The notes beneath the pieces were generated by a model. The model worked only from the letters and a program-made list of their open reading frames with translations. It did not search any database and was not told the DNA's origin. Made by a program: the position numbers and the translations under genes. From Lysobacterales bacterium (GTDB lineage: Bacteria > Pseudomonadota > Gammaproteobacteria > Xanthomonadales > Rhodanobacteraceae), in NCBI GenBank assembly GCA_014338185.1, contig QUBV01000018.1:1-44398 (forward strand): 44,398 bases of DNA, written 5' to 3'. Shown one piece after another: positions 1-7,983 of this stretch (within the stretch, counting starts at the first letter, position 1; the number at the start of each line of letters is the position of its first letter).

Positions 1-6
1 GCAATG

Positions 7-135
7 AGCGCGATCCATCGCGCTCCCCCTGCGGGCCGCTTCGGCCACCGCCCGCCGCCGCTGATGGGCATCGGCAAGAGCAGCGCGCTCCTGCGCGCCA
101 AAGGCTGCACTGCGAGCAAGCCAGTGTCGTCAGCG
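7..135. repeat. Imperfect direct repeat, copy A (left end of island)
   Basis: This GC-rich stretch matches 16587-16716 in the same orientation, including the identical run cgctccccctgcgggccgct at position 21 and at 16601, followed by long near-identity with single-base differences and one indel. The two copies lie about 16.6 kb apart and bracket the accessory region. No gene is evident in it. It may be part of a dispersed element carried by mobile DNA. The end points are approximate because similarity fades gradually. Confidence 0.75.
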
Positions 136-176
136 TCGGTGCGACAACCGACTCACGTCCCTGGTGTGTTCGTCCC

Positions 177-490
177 GCATCCCTGCGCGCGAAAGCCGCA
201 AGCAAGTTCAAGGCGACGACGAACGCCAACCACGCGTTGCCAGTGGCGGAGAACCGGCTGCAACACGACTTCACGGCGCAGCGCCCGAATCAAGCGTGGG
301 TGTGCGACATCACCTACATCGGGACCGATGAGGGATGGCTGTATCTGGCGGCCGTGCTGGGCCAGTTTTCGCGCAAGATCGTCGGCTGGTCGATGTCCGA
401 CCGGATGACAGCGGCACTGGTCTGCGACGCACTGCGAATGGCACTGTTCAACCGCAAACTGCCACGAGGCGTGATCGTGCACAGCGACCC
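177..490 (+). pseudogene. IS3-family transposase (OrfB) internal fragment
   Basis: The frame starting near 177 reads through a typical IS3-family integrase-core segment: LRAKAASKFKATTN, then QRPNQAWVCDITYI with the first catalytic Asp, EGWLYLAAVL, FSRKIVGWSM, and GVIVHSD with the second catalytic Asp. The usual continuation after the second Asp is lost at about 487 and the catalytic Glu region is missing. The N-terminal part is missing too, since copy A of the direct repeat occupies that position. Both ends are therefore broken and the fragment cannot be active. No terminal inverted repeats were seen. It marks past transposition at the left edge of the accessory region. Confidence 0.85.
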
Positions 491-552
491 CTTCGGACAA
501 GCTCGCGCTGGAAGTTCACCCCTTCCAGCGCGATCCGCTTCTGCGGCGCAAC

Positions 553-3399
553 TCATCCTTCGCCGAGCAGTTCGGCCTCTTCCAGCCAGTCCAGGTACTC
601 GATCTCTTCCGGGGCGGCGGTGGGTTGCGGTGGACAGTTCGCCAAGGCGCCCGCGTCGTTGAACTTGATCTCGCCGCCATCCCTCACCTGCGCTGACGAC
701 CACGGCGGCAGCGGTACGGAGTCCACATCGGTGCCGTCGAGGATGCTGAAGTAGATCGGTTGCGCGATGTCGCCGAACGCGATGCCGCGTCTCTTCTGCA
801 CCGGATCGAAACACCAGTATTCCGCAGCGGTGGGCGGCGACTGGAAACAGCCCAAGTAGGGCGAGGCCAATGTGGCAGGCGCCACCAGTTCCTTGTTCGC
901 CTGCCGAATCTGGCCGCGCGTGAACCCGGAGCGCATCTGCGCCGACGGCGAGGTCTGCATGATCGGGACCGAACGCACCGCGAAGCGCGAGTTCGGACTG
1001 GAAGGCTTGCCGAACAGGAACGCCAGACGAACATACCCGGGATTGGGTGGCGTCGTCATCGCAAACGCGCCCGTCGCGCCCTGGTAGCGGTAGACGAACT
1101 TGCTCGGAACGCCGGCGCAAGCCCAATAGCTGTAAACGCCCTTCTGCGGGTTGCTCGAATTCTGCGCGACCCATGCCGAGCCGTTCCAGAAATAGTCGGT
1201 GTTGTTCCACGCCGCGGCGAACGTCGGCTCGCTCACGTCGTAGCTGCCAACGGCAATACCGTCCGGCTCCTCGCCCAGCGGCCCGCGATAGGCTAACTGA
1301 ATGAACAGGTCCGTCGCGTTCACCGGGATCGGATCGTCGGAGAAGTCGAACATCTTCTCGACCGCCGCGCCGTCCAGCTCGCCCGCGGCGACCGTGAGAG
1401 GCGCGGACACGGAAATCTCCTGAAAGCTCGTCCGGACGGGCTGATTGCCTGCGCAGGATGGCTCGACGATGGTGCTGTCGTAGGACTGCACACGCTCGCC
1501 GCTCATGTCGGGCTTATAGCAGGCGTTGCGGTGATAGCGCGCGATGGCAACCAGACGTGCGCCCGTGCCGCCCGTACCCTGCGGCACATTGGTGCCCGTA
1601 CCGCTCTCGACGATGGCTGGTGTTGCGTTACGCACCATCAGGCGCACCGCCTCGAAACCAAACGTCTTTGTCGGCTGGCCGGTCTTGCGCGGATATCCAT
1701 CCGCGTCCATCGTGTGCGGGTCGCCCTGGTTCATCACCGCGAAGATCGACTGATCGATCGACGTCACCTCAAGGCGTCCGCGGAAGAAGAAGTCGATCAT
1801 GCCCGCCGAGTAGCCGACCGCGCGGGGCACCATCACGTCCGCCATGTAGCGCATGTCGTTATAGGTGATGAGATAGCCCGTCGACTCGAGATACTGCGGC
1901 TGGAGGTCGTCTGGAATGATGTCGCGCCAGATGCCTTTGGTCACCAGCGGCGCCTTGCCGCCATACGCCGCGAGCGTATTCGCCGACTGGTCGTAGTTGG
2001 GTGCGATCACGTCGGTGATGGGATACGCATACTCCGCCAGGTGCACCACGCGTCCATGCACTCGCAAGCCGCTGGGCACCGACACCTCGCTGTACCCCGA
2101 CGACGTGAGATCGCTCGGCGGCAACGGATAGGTAGGGGCGGAGGTCGGCATGCAGCCGCTAGTACCCGGGGGCTGACACTCGCGGTATCCGGGCAACGTG
2201 CCTGCCGTGAAGAAGCTGCGATTGGAAAGATCGGCCAGGCCGCGGCGGCTGCGAAGCACCGTCTCGGTCATCCCAGGCTCGATGTGCCGCGTCGTGAAGA
2301 ACTTCACCGGCGTGCTGAACTGGACGTGCCCACCGCCGCCCGGGTAGTAGTTCGGCGAGCCGAAGCGCAACGCTGGGAGATTGTTCTCGGTTGGCAGCGT
2401 GTCGTCGTACATGCGACGCAGCGGGTTACCCGTCGGAATGCTTATTGCCAACGCGTCCGATCGACTACGCAACACTCGATAGTCCGTGTAGGACTCGAAT
2501 GCCGCATCCGCCTCACCCTCCGGCCAAGCCGCGGCCAACGGCGGTCCATGCGCATCGTTGCGGACATGCTGCGGCTGGGCGGCATCCTGAAGTAGATGGA
2601 TGACGTGGCCGAGGTCGTTGATGGTCGTTGCCCATCGACTCAGGCGTTCCTTGCTGTCTTCGATCGCGTCGTCGATGAAGTTCGGACCACTCCGCTTCAG
2701 CACCAGCGACCACCAGTAGTTATTGCGCGCGTCCTGCCAAGTGAAGTGATTGCGGCGAGCGTTGTCGTCCAGGTCCGAGCCGGGGTTGAGTGGATTTGTG
2801 CGCCCCATCGCCCAAAGGATCGAGCGCACGCAGGTATATGTGCCGCAGTAGTTCGGGTAGTCGAACGCGCGGTCGTACACCGGATCGTAGAAATGCTTCG
2901 TCGCACGCAGAATGTGCCCGAAGGGGTCGTTGTCGCGGTGATCCGGGTTGTACCAGATCCCCAGCACCGGGAGGATGATGTCGTTGTCGTCCTCGCGCAC
3001 GGCGCCGCGAAGCAGCCACGAGCGTATCCGCTGTTCAACAGCCTCCCCGGACGCGCCGGGTATCGCGCTCTTCTCCACCAGGTCGTCGAGCACCTTGCGC
3101 TCCTGCTGCTGCGGAACGCGCGCATAGTTGGCACCGGCCGCCGGTAGCGTGGTGGCTGGGTTGATGGCCGCGTACTCGTCGTGATACGGCGTGTTCTCAG
3201 CGTCGCCCGTGAACGAGAACGGGTAATCGACATCGAGCCGGTCGAACCCCAGTATCGGCGCGATGCTGTCGGGGTTCGACGGGTTGAGCACGGAATCCCG
3301 ATACGCATGATCCGTAATCAGGGCGTGCGTCGAAATCTCATAGGCCCAGCATGGGGTGGTCAGTGCCAACGCTGCGAGAGCAGCACTCCGTCGCTTCAT
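553..3399 (-). CDS. Secreted zinc-dependent phospholipase C/nuclease-like protein
   Basis: This 948-aa protein begins with a signal peptide (MKRRSAALAALALTTPCWA). The mature part starts YEISTHALITDHA, and residues 263-280 read LGHVIHLLQDAAQPQHVR. His265, His268, Asp272 and His278 reproduce the LGxxxHxxxDxxxPxH zinc motif of the phospholipase C/P1-nuclease fold. Upstream, GAVREDD (about 132-138) and KHFYDP (about 168-173) also fit that family. The remaining 600 or so residues have no fold I recognise, making the protein much longer than a classical 250-300 aa phospholipase C. It is last in a three-gene minus-strand unit, 30 bp after the preceding gene. The catalytic class is inferred from the motif; the substrate is unknown. 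Confidence 0.65.
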   Translation of the reverse strand: MKRRSAALAALALTTPCWAYEISTHALITDHAYRDSVLNPSNPDSIAPILGFDRLDVDYPFSFTGDAENTPYHDEYAAINPATTLPAAGANYARVPQQQERKVLDDLVEKSAIPGASGEAVEQRIRSWLLRGAVREDDNDIILPVLGIWYNPDHRDNDPFGHILRATKHFYDPVYDRAFDYPNYCGTYTCVRSILWAMGRTNPLNPGSDLDDNARRNHFTWQDARNNYWWSLVLKRSGPNFIDDAIEDSKERLSRWATTINDLGHVIHLLQDAAQPQHVRNDAHGPPLAAAWPEGEADAAFESYTDYRVLRSRSDALAISIPTGNPLRRMYDDTLPTENNLPALRFGSPNYYPGGGGHVQFSTPVKFFTTRHIEPGMTETVLRSRRGLADLSNRSFFTAGTLPGYRECQPPGTSGCMPTSAPTYPLPPSDLTSSGYSEVSVPSGLRVHGRVVHLAEYAYPITDVIAPNYDQSANTLAAYGGKAPLVTKGIWRDIIPDDLQPQYLESTGYLITYNDMRYMADVMVPRAVGYSAGMIDFFFRGRLEVTSIDQSIFAVMNQGDPHTMDADGYPRKTGQPTKTFGFEAVRLMVRNATPAIVESGTGTNVPQGTGGTGARLVAIARYHRNACYKPDMSGERVQSYDSTIVEPSCAGNQPVRTSFQEISVSAPLTVAAGELDGAAVEKMFDFSDDPIPVNATDLFIQLAYRGPLGEEPDGIAVGSYDVSEPTFAAAWNNTDYFWNGSAWVAQNSSNPQKGVYSYWACAGVPSKFVYRYQGATGAFAMTTPPNPGYVRLAFLFGKPSSPNSRFAVRSVPIMQTSPSAQMRSGFTRGQIRQANKELVAPATLASPYLGCFQSPPTAAEYWCFDPVQKRRGIAFGDIAQPIYFSILDGTDVDSVPLPPWSSAQVRDGGEIKFNDAGALANCPPQPTAAPEEIEYLDWLEEAELLGEG

Positions 3400-3429
3400 C
3401 TTTTTCGTAAGAATGTCCCTGTCGTTGGA

Positions 3430-3732
3430 TCAGTGCATTCCGGCCACGCTCAGCGCCCTCGCGAAAATCATCAGCAAGGCGAAGGCGATGAGCGCGAGCA
3501 AGGGTGGAAAGACCCATCTCGATTGCTTGGTCTTGGCCAGCAGCACGATCCCGCCGAACGCCGACACCGGAAGGCTTGCCAGCAAGAGCATGCCGAGCAG
3601 CCCACCGACATACCGCGCCCTGAAGAACCAGGGCGCGCTAATCAGCAGAATCAAGAGCGCCACCATCATCACCGTCGCCACAACGACGAGGACGGAGCCA
3701 ACGCGAATTGCAGTCGAGTTGTTCCCTTCCAT
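3430..3732 (-). CDS. Small integral membrane protein of unknown function
   Basis: A 100-aa protein with about three hydrophobic segments: residues 10-34, 42-64 and 73-95. It has no recognisable enzymatic motif. It lies 12 bp downstream of the secreted PKD/Ig-like protein gene and 30 bp upstream of the phospholipase C-like gene, so the three are probably co-transcribed. It may help export, anchor or protect against its secreted neighbours, but nothing in the sequence proves this. Its ribosome-binding site is weak, suggesting translation after readthrough from the upstream gene. Confidence 0.6.
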   Translation of the reverse strand: MEGNNSTAIRVGSVLVVVATVMMVALLILLISAPWFFRARYVGGLLGMLLLASLPVSAFGGIVLLAKTKQSRWVFPPLLALIAFALLMIFARALSVAGMH

Positions 3733-3744
3733 ATCGTCGTGCGC

Positions 3745-4785
3745 CTACATCGAGTCGATGCGCCACACGCCATTGGTGTCGCGCGCGAAATGGACCGGGT
3801 AGCCGCGCACGTCGCTGGTCAGGTCGCGCACCGCGATGACGTCCGCCGAGTCGAACCCGATGAGCCCGTCTGCCAGCGTCCCCAAATTGGTCGCGACCGT
3901 CGGCATCCGCGTACCCAGCGCCGTGAACAGTGGCGTCAGGCGAGTCTTGATGCCGTCCGCCAGCGCGTAGCCGGCCCCGTTCACGTCCTGGGCACTCAGC
4001 CGCGCGCGCAGCTGCGCGTAGGTGGAGCAGATCGCGGTGCGCTGCTCGGCCAGCTCCACCACCATCACGCGGCACTTCACCGTGACCGGCGCGTGGCCGG
4101 TGAAGGTGAGGTTGGCGGTTGCGGTGTATGCCCCCGGCGCCGGGTACGTGAAGATGGGCAGATCGCCTGCCGCGCTGGCCGTGTAGTCGGTGGTGCCGTT
4201 TCCGTCGAAGTCCACCGCGACCGACTGCAGCGCCAGCCCGCTTTTCACCTCCACGCGGAACTGCGCCGGCAGCGGCGAGAACCCCACTGGCGTCGACGTC
4301 GTAAACGTCGCGTCGGGATCGCCCGTCGGGACCGACACGGCAACGTTCGCCGATGCGGTCAGGCCGTCCATCGTCGTCGCCGTCGCCACTAGGCTGGTCG
4401 CCGACGAGTCGAGCGTCAGCTCCGGCGTCACGAACACGCCGTTGTGCACGTAAGCGCGTGTGCCCGCCACGGCGACGCCGGTGTTCACCGACCCCGTGAC
4501 CGTGCCGACCACCTGCATCTTGCCGGCGGGCAAAGCCGTTCCGGCCGTCGGCCAGGTAATTGCTATGGTGGGGGTGATGCCGAGCGTGGGCGCCGGCGTG
4601 GTAAGCGCGGGTGGCCCGATGCCGCCACCGGTTGTCGCCGGGTCAAAGCCATCGACGAACTTCGAATCGAAGTTCACGTCCTGAAGGCCGCAAACCTCTT
4701 GCGCTTGGGCAGACGCGGCCATAAGGCATGGCCCCATGAGCATCGCGGCAAGGCACCGCGATGAATAACTGTTTTTGAGTCGCAC
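3745..4785 (-). CDS. Secreted protein with PKD/Ig-like region
   Basis: A 346-aa protein with a signal peptide (cleavage after ASAQA, about residue 28). It starts at GTG, preceded by GGGAGGA at 7-nt spacing. Near the mature N-terminus, NFDSKFVDGFDP resembles the short xFxDGF(D/E) motif I associate with secreted Xanthomonadales proteins. Residues about 70-235 are beta-rich and Ser/Thr/Val-rich. They include VDFDGNGTTDYT and a YPAPGAYTATANLTF stretch typical of PKD-like domains, which usually bind carbohydrate or protein. The C-terminal 100 residues are more helical and end in a WRIDSM segment. It is first in a three-gene unit. No catalytic residues are apparent. Confidence 0.6.
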   Translation of the reverse strand: MRLKNSYSSRCLAAMLMGPCLMAASAQAQEVCGLQDVNFDSKFVDGFDPATTGGGIGPPALTTPAPTLGITPTIAITWPTAGTALPAGKMQVVGTVTGSVNTGVAVAGTRAYVHNGVFVTPELTLDSSATSLVATATTMDGLTASANVAVSVPTGDPDATFTTSTPVGFSPLPAQFRVEVKSGLALQSVAVDFDGNGTTDYTASAAGDLPIFTYPAPGAYTATANLTFTGHAPVTVKCRVMVVELAEQRTAICSTYAQLRARLSAQDVNGAGYALADGIKTRLTPLFTALGTRMPTVATNLGTLADGLIGFDSADVIAVRDLTSDVRGYPVHFARDTNGVWRIDSM

Positions 4786-4821
4786 GACGATCCTCCCTGT
4801 GCAAAGGGCGCCGATCGTCCG

Positions 4822-4853
4822 AAGGTCGGTCTATGGGAACCCCTTCCGACCTT
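4822..4853 (-). promoter_or_regulatory. Inverted repeat in the leader of the secreted-protein operon
   Basis: AAGGTCGG (4822-4829) and CCGACCTT (4846-4853) form perfect 8-bp arms around a 16-nt spacer that itself contains GGGAACCCC. It lies 37 bp upstream of the GTG start of the gene ending at 3745. It could be an operator or a leader hairpin. There is no U-tract on either strand, so it is not a standard terminator. Confidence 0.35.
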
Positions 4854-5206
4854 GGAGAGAGCGCCTGATTCGAAGCTAGCACAAGGAAAACGCCACTGTC
4901 TCGCACATGCTGAGACTCGATAGATCGCTAATGCACTACATCAAGCTGTCGCATTGGCTCAATCGTTGTTCCAGTCTCCGCGAGGACCGAACGTGCATTG
5001 CGTGCCGTATGCGAAGATGCTCACACGAGCATCGCGCGCTGCTGGAGGCACACTCATGCATGAATCTGGTACCGTTCTTCACGGCTCAGGTGCGTATAGG
5101 AGTAGAGACGGACCCGGCCGAGAAAGTGGCCAATTTTGGGCGTTTCGGCTGGTGGCCACCCGCAGCAGTGATGGCCGGAACCTCGCGTGGTTTGGGGATT
5201 TCAGGC
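4854..5206. other. Gene-poor spacer between the secreted-protein unit and the defence operon
   Basis: I see no convincing gene here: the short open frames lack ribosome-binding sites and protein-like composition. The stretch probably carries the promoter of the minus-strand secreted-protein unit. A 7-bp inverted repeat, GTGGCCA (5126-5132) and TGGCCAC (5153-5159), could be a relic of an insertion-sequence end, but this is not certain. Confidence 0.4.
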
Positions 5207-5236
5207 AAAAAAAGGGCCTGGAGACTATCCAGACCC
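5207..5236 (-). terminator. Rho-independent terminator of the defence operon
   Basis: On the minus strand a 9-bp stem (5236-5228 with 5222-5214, one mismatch, 5-nt loop) is followed at once by seven T residues (5213-5207). It lies 104 bp after the stop codon of the SNF2 helicase gene, the last gene of the six-gene operon, and is correctly oriented to end that transcript. Confidence 0.85.
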
Positions 5237-5340
5237 TTGTGATTGGTGGCGTGCAGTTTACTACCGAACAACTTGCTATTGGGGCCAATGGCCACTGCTG
5301 CGGAAGATAGTACGTGCGCAATGAATCTATGTGACATGAT

Positions 5341-7983
5341 TCACACGGTGCCCGATGGCGCAAAATTTGGGGCAGCACCATTTATCTCTGCGATCATCTC
5401 CTCGGCATCTGGATATTTTTCGGCAATGCGTGGAGAGATGACTATGCCGTGAAGGTGTGCGCGTAGGTCATCCCATCGATCATGCAGTACCTGCCAGTTT
5501 TTCTCATCATAAGTTCCCCGGAAAACAACTGGGCGAATTTCGATTCTAGGAAGGTCGCCATTCGCTTGCGTGTCAGCGATCACCTGATTCAGTTTTTCTT
5601 CCCACAAACTACCGATCCTATCGACTCGACCAATCTGCTGCTCAACCACACCAGGATTCCACTCTGGGTGCAGCAGCACAACCGTACGACATGCCTTGTG
5701 AAGATTAAGCCCTTCACGGCCCACCAACGATTGCGCTACCAATACCTTTGGGTGACCTTGCTTTCGATTGAAGGCCAATTGCAAGAAGCGCCGAGTCGCT
5801 GGTTTTGTCTCCCCAAACATTAATCGTGCGTATCCACCTTCAGGGCGGTTGTATTCCTCGTGTAGCCTGATTTTTAGTTCAGCCCAGAGACCGGATGCTT
5901 CCGCTTCATTCAACTGCCCATCACCATCTGCATCACCTTCGTCACGATCACTTGCCGCAGCCACTAAGTCAATAAAGGCCTGCGCGAAGTCGAATGGCGT
6001 GGCATTCTGGGCATTAGCCTGTACCAATTCGTGCATTGCTCGAGCCACTACTCCCAAGGCAGAATCTTCGTTGCCTTGAGCCTGTTCCGAATCCTCCTTA
6101 ACCGTTTTCTTAAAGACATCAAACAGCGATCGCACGCGTTTGTCTGGCTGCTTGACGGTGAAACCTTCCTCGATGTGGCTGATTAGATTTTTCCGAATAT
6201 TGCGGCGCTGATTCTCGAGTGCTTGGTATTGTTCAGCAAGGGCATCATCCAGAAGCGCGCGATCCAATTCTCCTTGCCTGCGCAACTGCCGATGAGCAGA
6301 TAAGATAGCCTCCCATTCTTCGTTCTCATGCACCTTGGATTGCGGCCATGGTAGATTGGCATCAACACACCGTAGCATCTCCCGAGCATTGAGCAGTTGC
6401 ACCAGTGCTCGTAATGGACGTGTGAACCGACCGAACACCAAAACTTTTTCCCCTTGCAGACAGATAGCTTCAATTTCTTTAACAGCCGCCAGAATTGCCG
6501 GGTGATCAAATAGCGGCGATCCAGCATTCTTCACGAATGGCTCGATCATGACCTTTTGCCACCACGCTGCGCGTAGCAGACGCTTGTCAGCTGTCGGTTC
6601 TATTTTGGAGCTATACTGTGCAGCGATCCAGGGCTCGTGATCGGCTTCTATTTGCTTCTGATCCTCGTTGTCATCTCGATGCACCTGATCAATCAGTGAA
6701 GCAATGCCGTGGCCATTACCTAAGGTTAGGCGCAGCCGCTTGGCAACCGTACGGTCGGATTGGCGAGTAACAAACGATAAGGCTTCTGCTGCACACACCG
6801 CCCGCTTCCATTCAGAAGACAGTTGGGCTGTATCGATCAGGATTTCCTGTTCGCGCCGATAGGCGTGATAACCCTCGCCAGATTCATTCTGAAACTTGAT
6901 GATCGCAGGATCTTTCCGTTTATCTCGTCGCAGCAGATAGTCACTTAGTGCCAGCTTGAACGCAGTTGCCGATTCTTTGAATTCCTTGCGCACCTCTTCG
7001 TCACTCGGGCATTGCCTTACCCTGGTTACAGATTTTGCATAATTCGAAATGGCTGTAGTTGCTGCTGTTCTCGATGCAACATCAACCCGGATGCGTCCCA
7101 GCATTTGCGTCCATTGTGTGGCATCGAGCTCAACTGGAGTTGCGGTCATTGCCAGGCGGCGGGCATCGACAGATTCCAGAACGACCTCAGTCAACAATCG
7201 ATTTAGCCCACTGTCTTGCCCCCTGCTTTTGTGTGCCTCATCAACAATGACCAGATCAAATACACCCAGCCCAAGTCCGACCGCACGTTCCAGCCATGGC
7301 CGTAATTGTGCGTTATGCCTATATTCGCCGGCAGTCAGAGCGCCAGGCCAAGGTGTCGTTTCAGCTAATTCCTCAATGAGTTTTCGAGCAGGATGATTTT
7401 CTGGGCTGGCGCATACTGCAACGACGATGCTCTCCGCAGCTTGTCGAACCCACGCGTCGTCGAGCATCTTGTTATTGCGATAATCGCGTGGCCAACGCCC
7501 GTTCGCTTGCTTTCGCCATCTAGCATATATTTCTGGGAGCAGAGCCCAGCGCCACGGAACGGTGTTCTCTCCAAGCCGCCAGTTTGTGAAAGCAAGAGAC
7601 ACAACTAGGGCCGATTCCATAAACCACGGAGCATTCTTATCCTTGGATTCCCATGCCTGCAAATATTGCCAGAGACTACGTAAGATCGGCGGCGCATTTA
7701 CCCCAGCGGTTTGTAATTCGTCGCTCCACTGATAGCCCAACCCAGGTGGCACCAGTATCGCAACCCGACCACCTGTGGCAATCACAGCCCGGGCGACCGC
7801 CGCAGCTATCCGGGTCTTACCCATGCCGACTTCGTCCGCGATTATCACGCCGTTATTCGGTAGTCGCTTGGCAAGTTCCTGGAGGCTCGCTGCCTGCCCG
7901 TCGTTAAGTTGAATTACACGACTATCTGCAAGAGAAAGAAGATGATTTGCGACTCTGTTCCAGCCTCCGAACCTTTGACTCAT
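5341..7983 (-). CDS. SNF2/DEAH-type helicase of a putative defence operon
   Basis: An 880-aa superfamily 2 helicase. Walker A is ADEVGMGKT (about 49-57), motif II is VDEAH (about 248-252) and motif III is AMTATP (about 279-284). The C-terminal RecA lobe has SLVGREGLNLH and QQIGRVDRIG (about 782-791), the SNF2/RapA-like motif VI. More than 400 residues separate motif III from the second lobe; this region is largely helical and charged, includes DRDEGDADGDGQLNEAEA (EF-hand-like acidic), and may hold a coupling or DNA-binding module. The start overlaps the stop of the PLD-like gene by 4 bp, so translation is likely coupled. Motifs make DNA translocation or remodelling likely; a defence role is inferred from its neighbours. 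Confidence 0.88.
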   Translation of the reverse strand: MSQRFGGWNRVANHLLSLADSRVIQLNDGQAASLQELAKRLPNNGVIIADEVGMGKTRIAAAVARAVIATGGRVAILVPPGLGYQWSDELQTAGVNAPPILRSLWQYLQAWESKDKNAPWFMESALVVSLAFTNWRLGENTVPWRWALLPEIYARWRKQANGRWPRDYRNNKMLDDAWVRQAAESIVVAVCASPENHPARKLIEELAETTPWPGALTAGEYRHNAQLRPWLERAVGLGLGVFDLVIVDEAHKSRGQDSGLNRLLTEVVLESVDARRLAMTATPVELDATQWTQMLGRIRVDVASRTAATTAISNYAKSVTRVRQCPSDEEVRKEFKESATAFKLALSDYLLRRDKRKDPAIIKFQNESGEGYHAYRREQEILIDTAQLSSEWKRAVCAAEALSFVTRQSDRTVAKRLRLTLGNGHGIASLIDQVHRDDNEDQKQIEADHEPWIAAQYSSKIEPTADKRLLRAAWWQKVMIEPFVKNAGSPLFDHPAILAAVKEIEAICLQGEKVLVFGRFTRPLRALVQLLNAREMLRCVDANLPWPQSKVHENEEWEAILSAHRQLRRQGELDRALLDDALAEQYQALENQRRNIRKNLISHIEEGFTVKQPDKRVRSLFDVFKKTVKEDSEQAQGNEDSALGVVARAMHELVQANAQNATPFDFAQAFIDLVAAASDRDEGDADGDGQLNEAEASGLWAELKIRLHEEYNRPEGGYARLMFGETKPATRRFLQLAFNRKQGHPKVLVAQSLVGREGLNLHKACRTVVLLHPEWNPGVVEQQIGRVDRIGSLWEEKLNQVIADTQANGDLPRIEIRPVVFRGTYDEKNWQVLHDRWDDLRAHLHGIVISPRIAEKYPDAEEMIAEINGAAPNFAPSGTV

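Noticed and set aside
1531-2595. Plus-strand 354-aa open frame
   Set aside because: It is antisense to the phospholipase C-like gene, with the Arg/His/Val-rich composition of a shadow frame in GC-rich DNA.
5126-5159. Possible IS21-type terminal repeat (GTGGCCA...TGGCCAC)
   Set aside because: Only 7-bp arms, no transposase gene and no second end could be found.
4907-5310. Short plus-strand open frames between the secreted-protein unit and the defence operon
   Set aside because: No ribosome-binding site, no recognisable family, and they cross the minus-strand terminator at 5207-5236.
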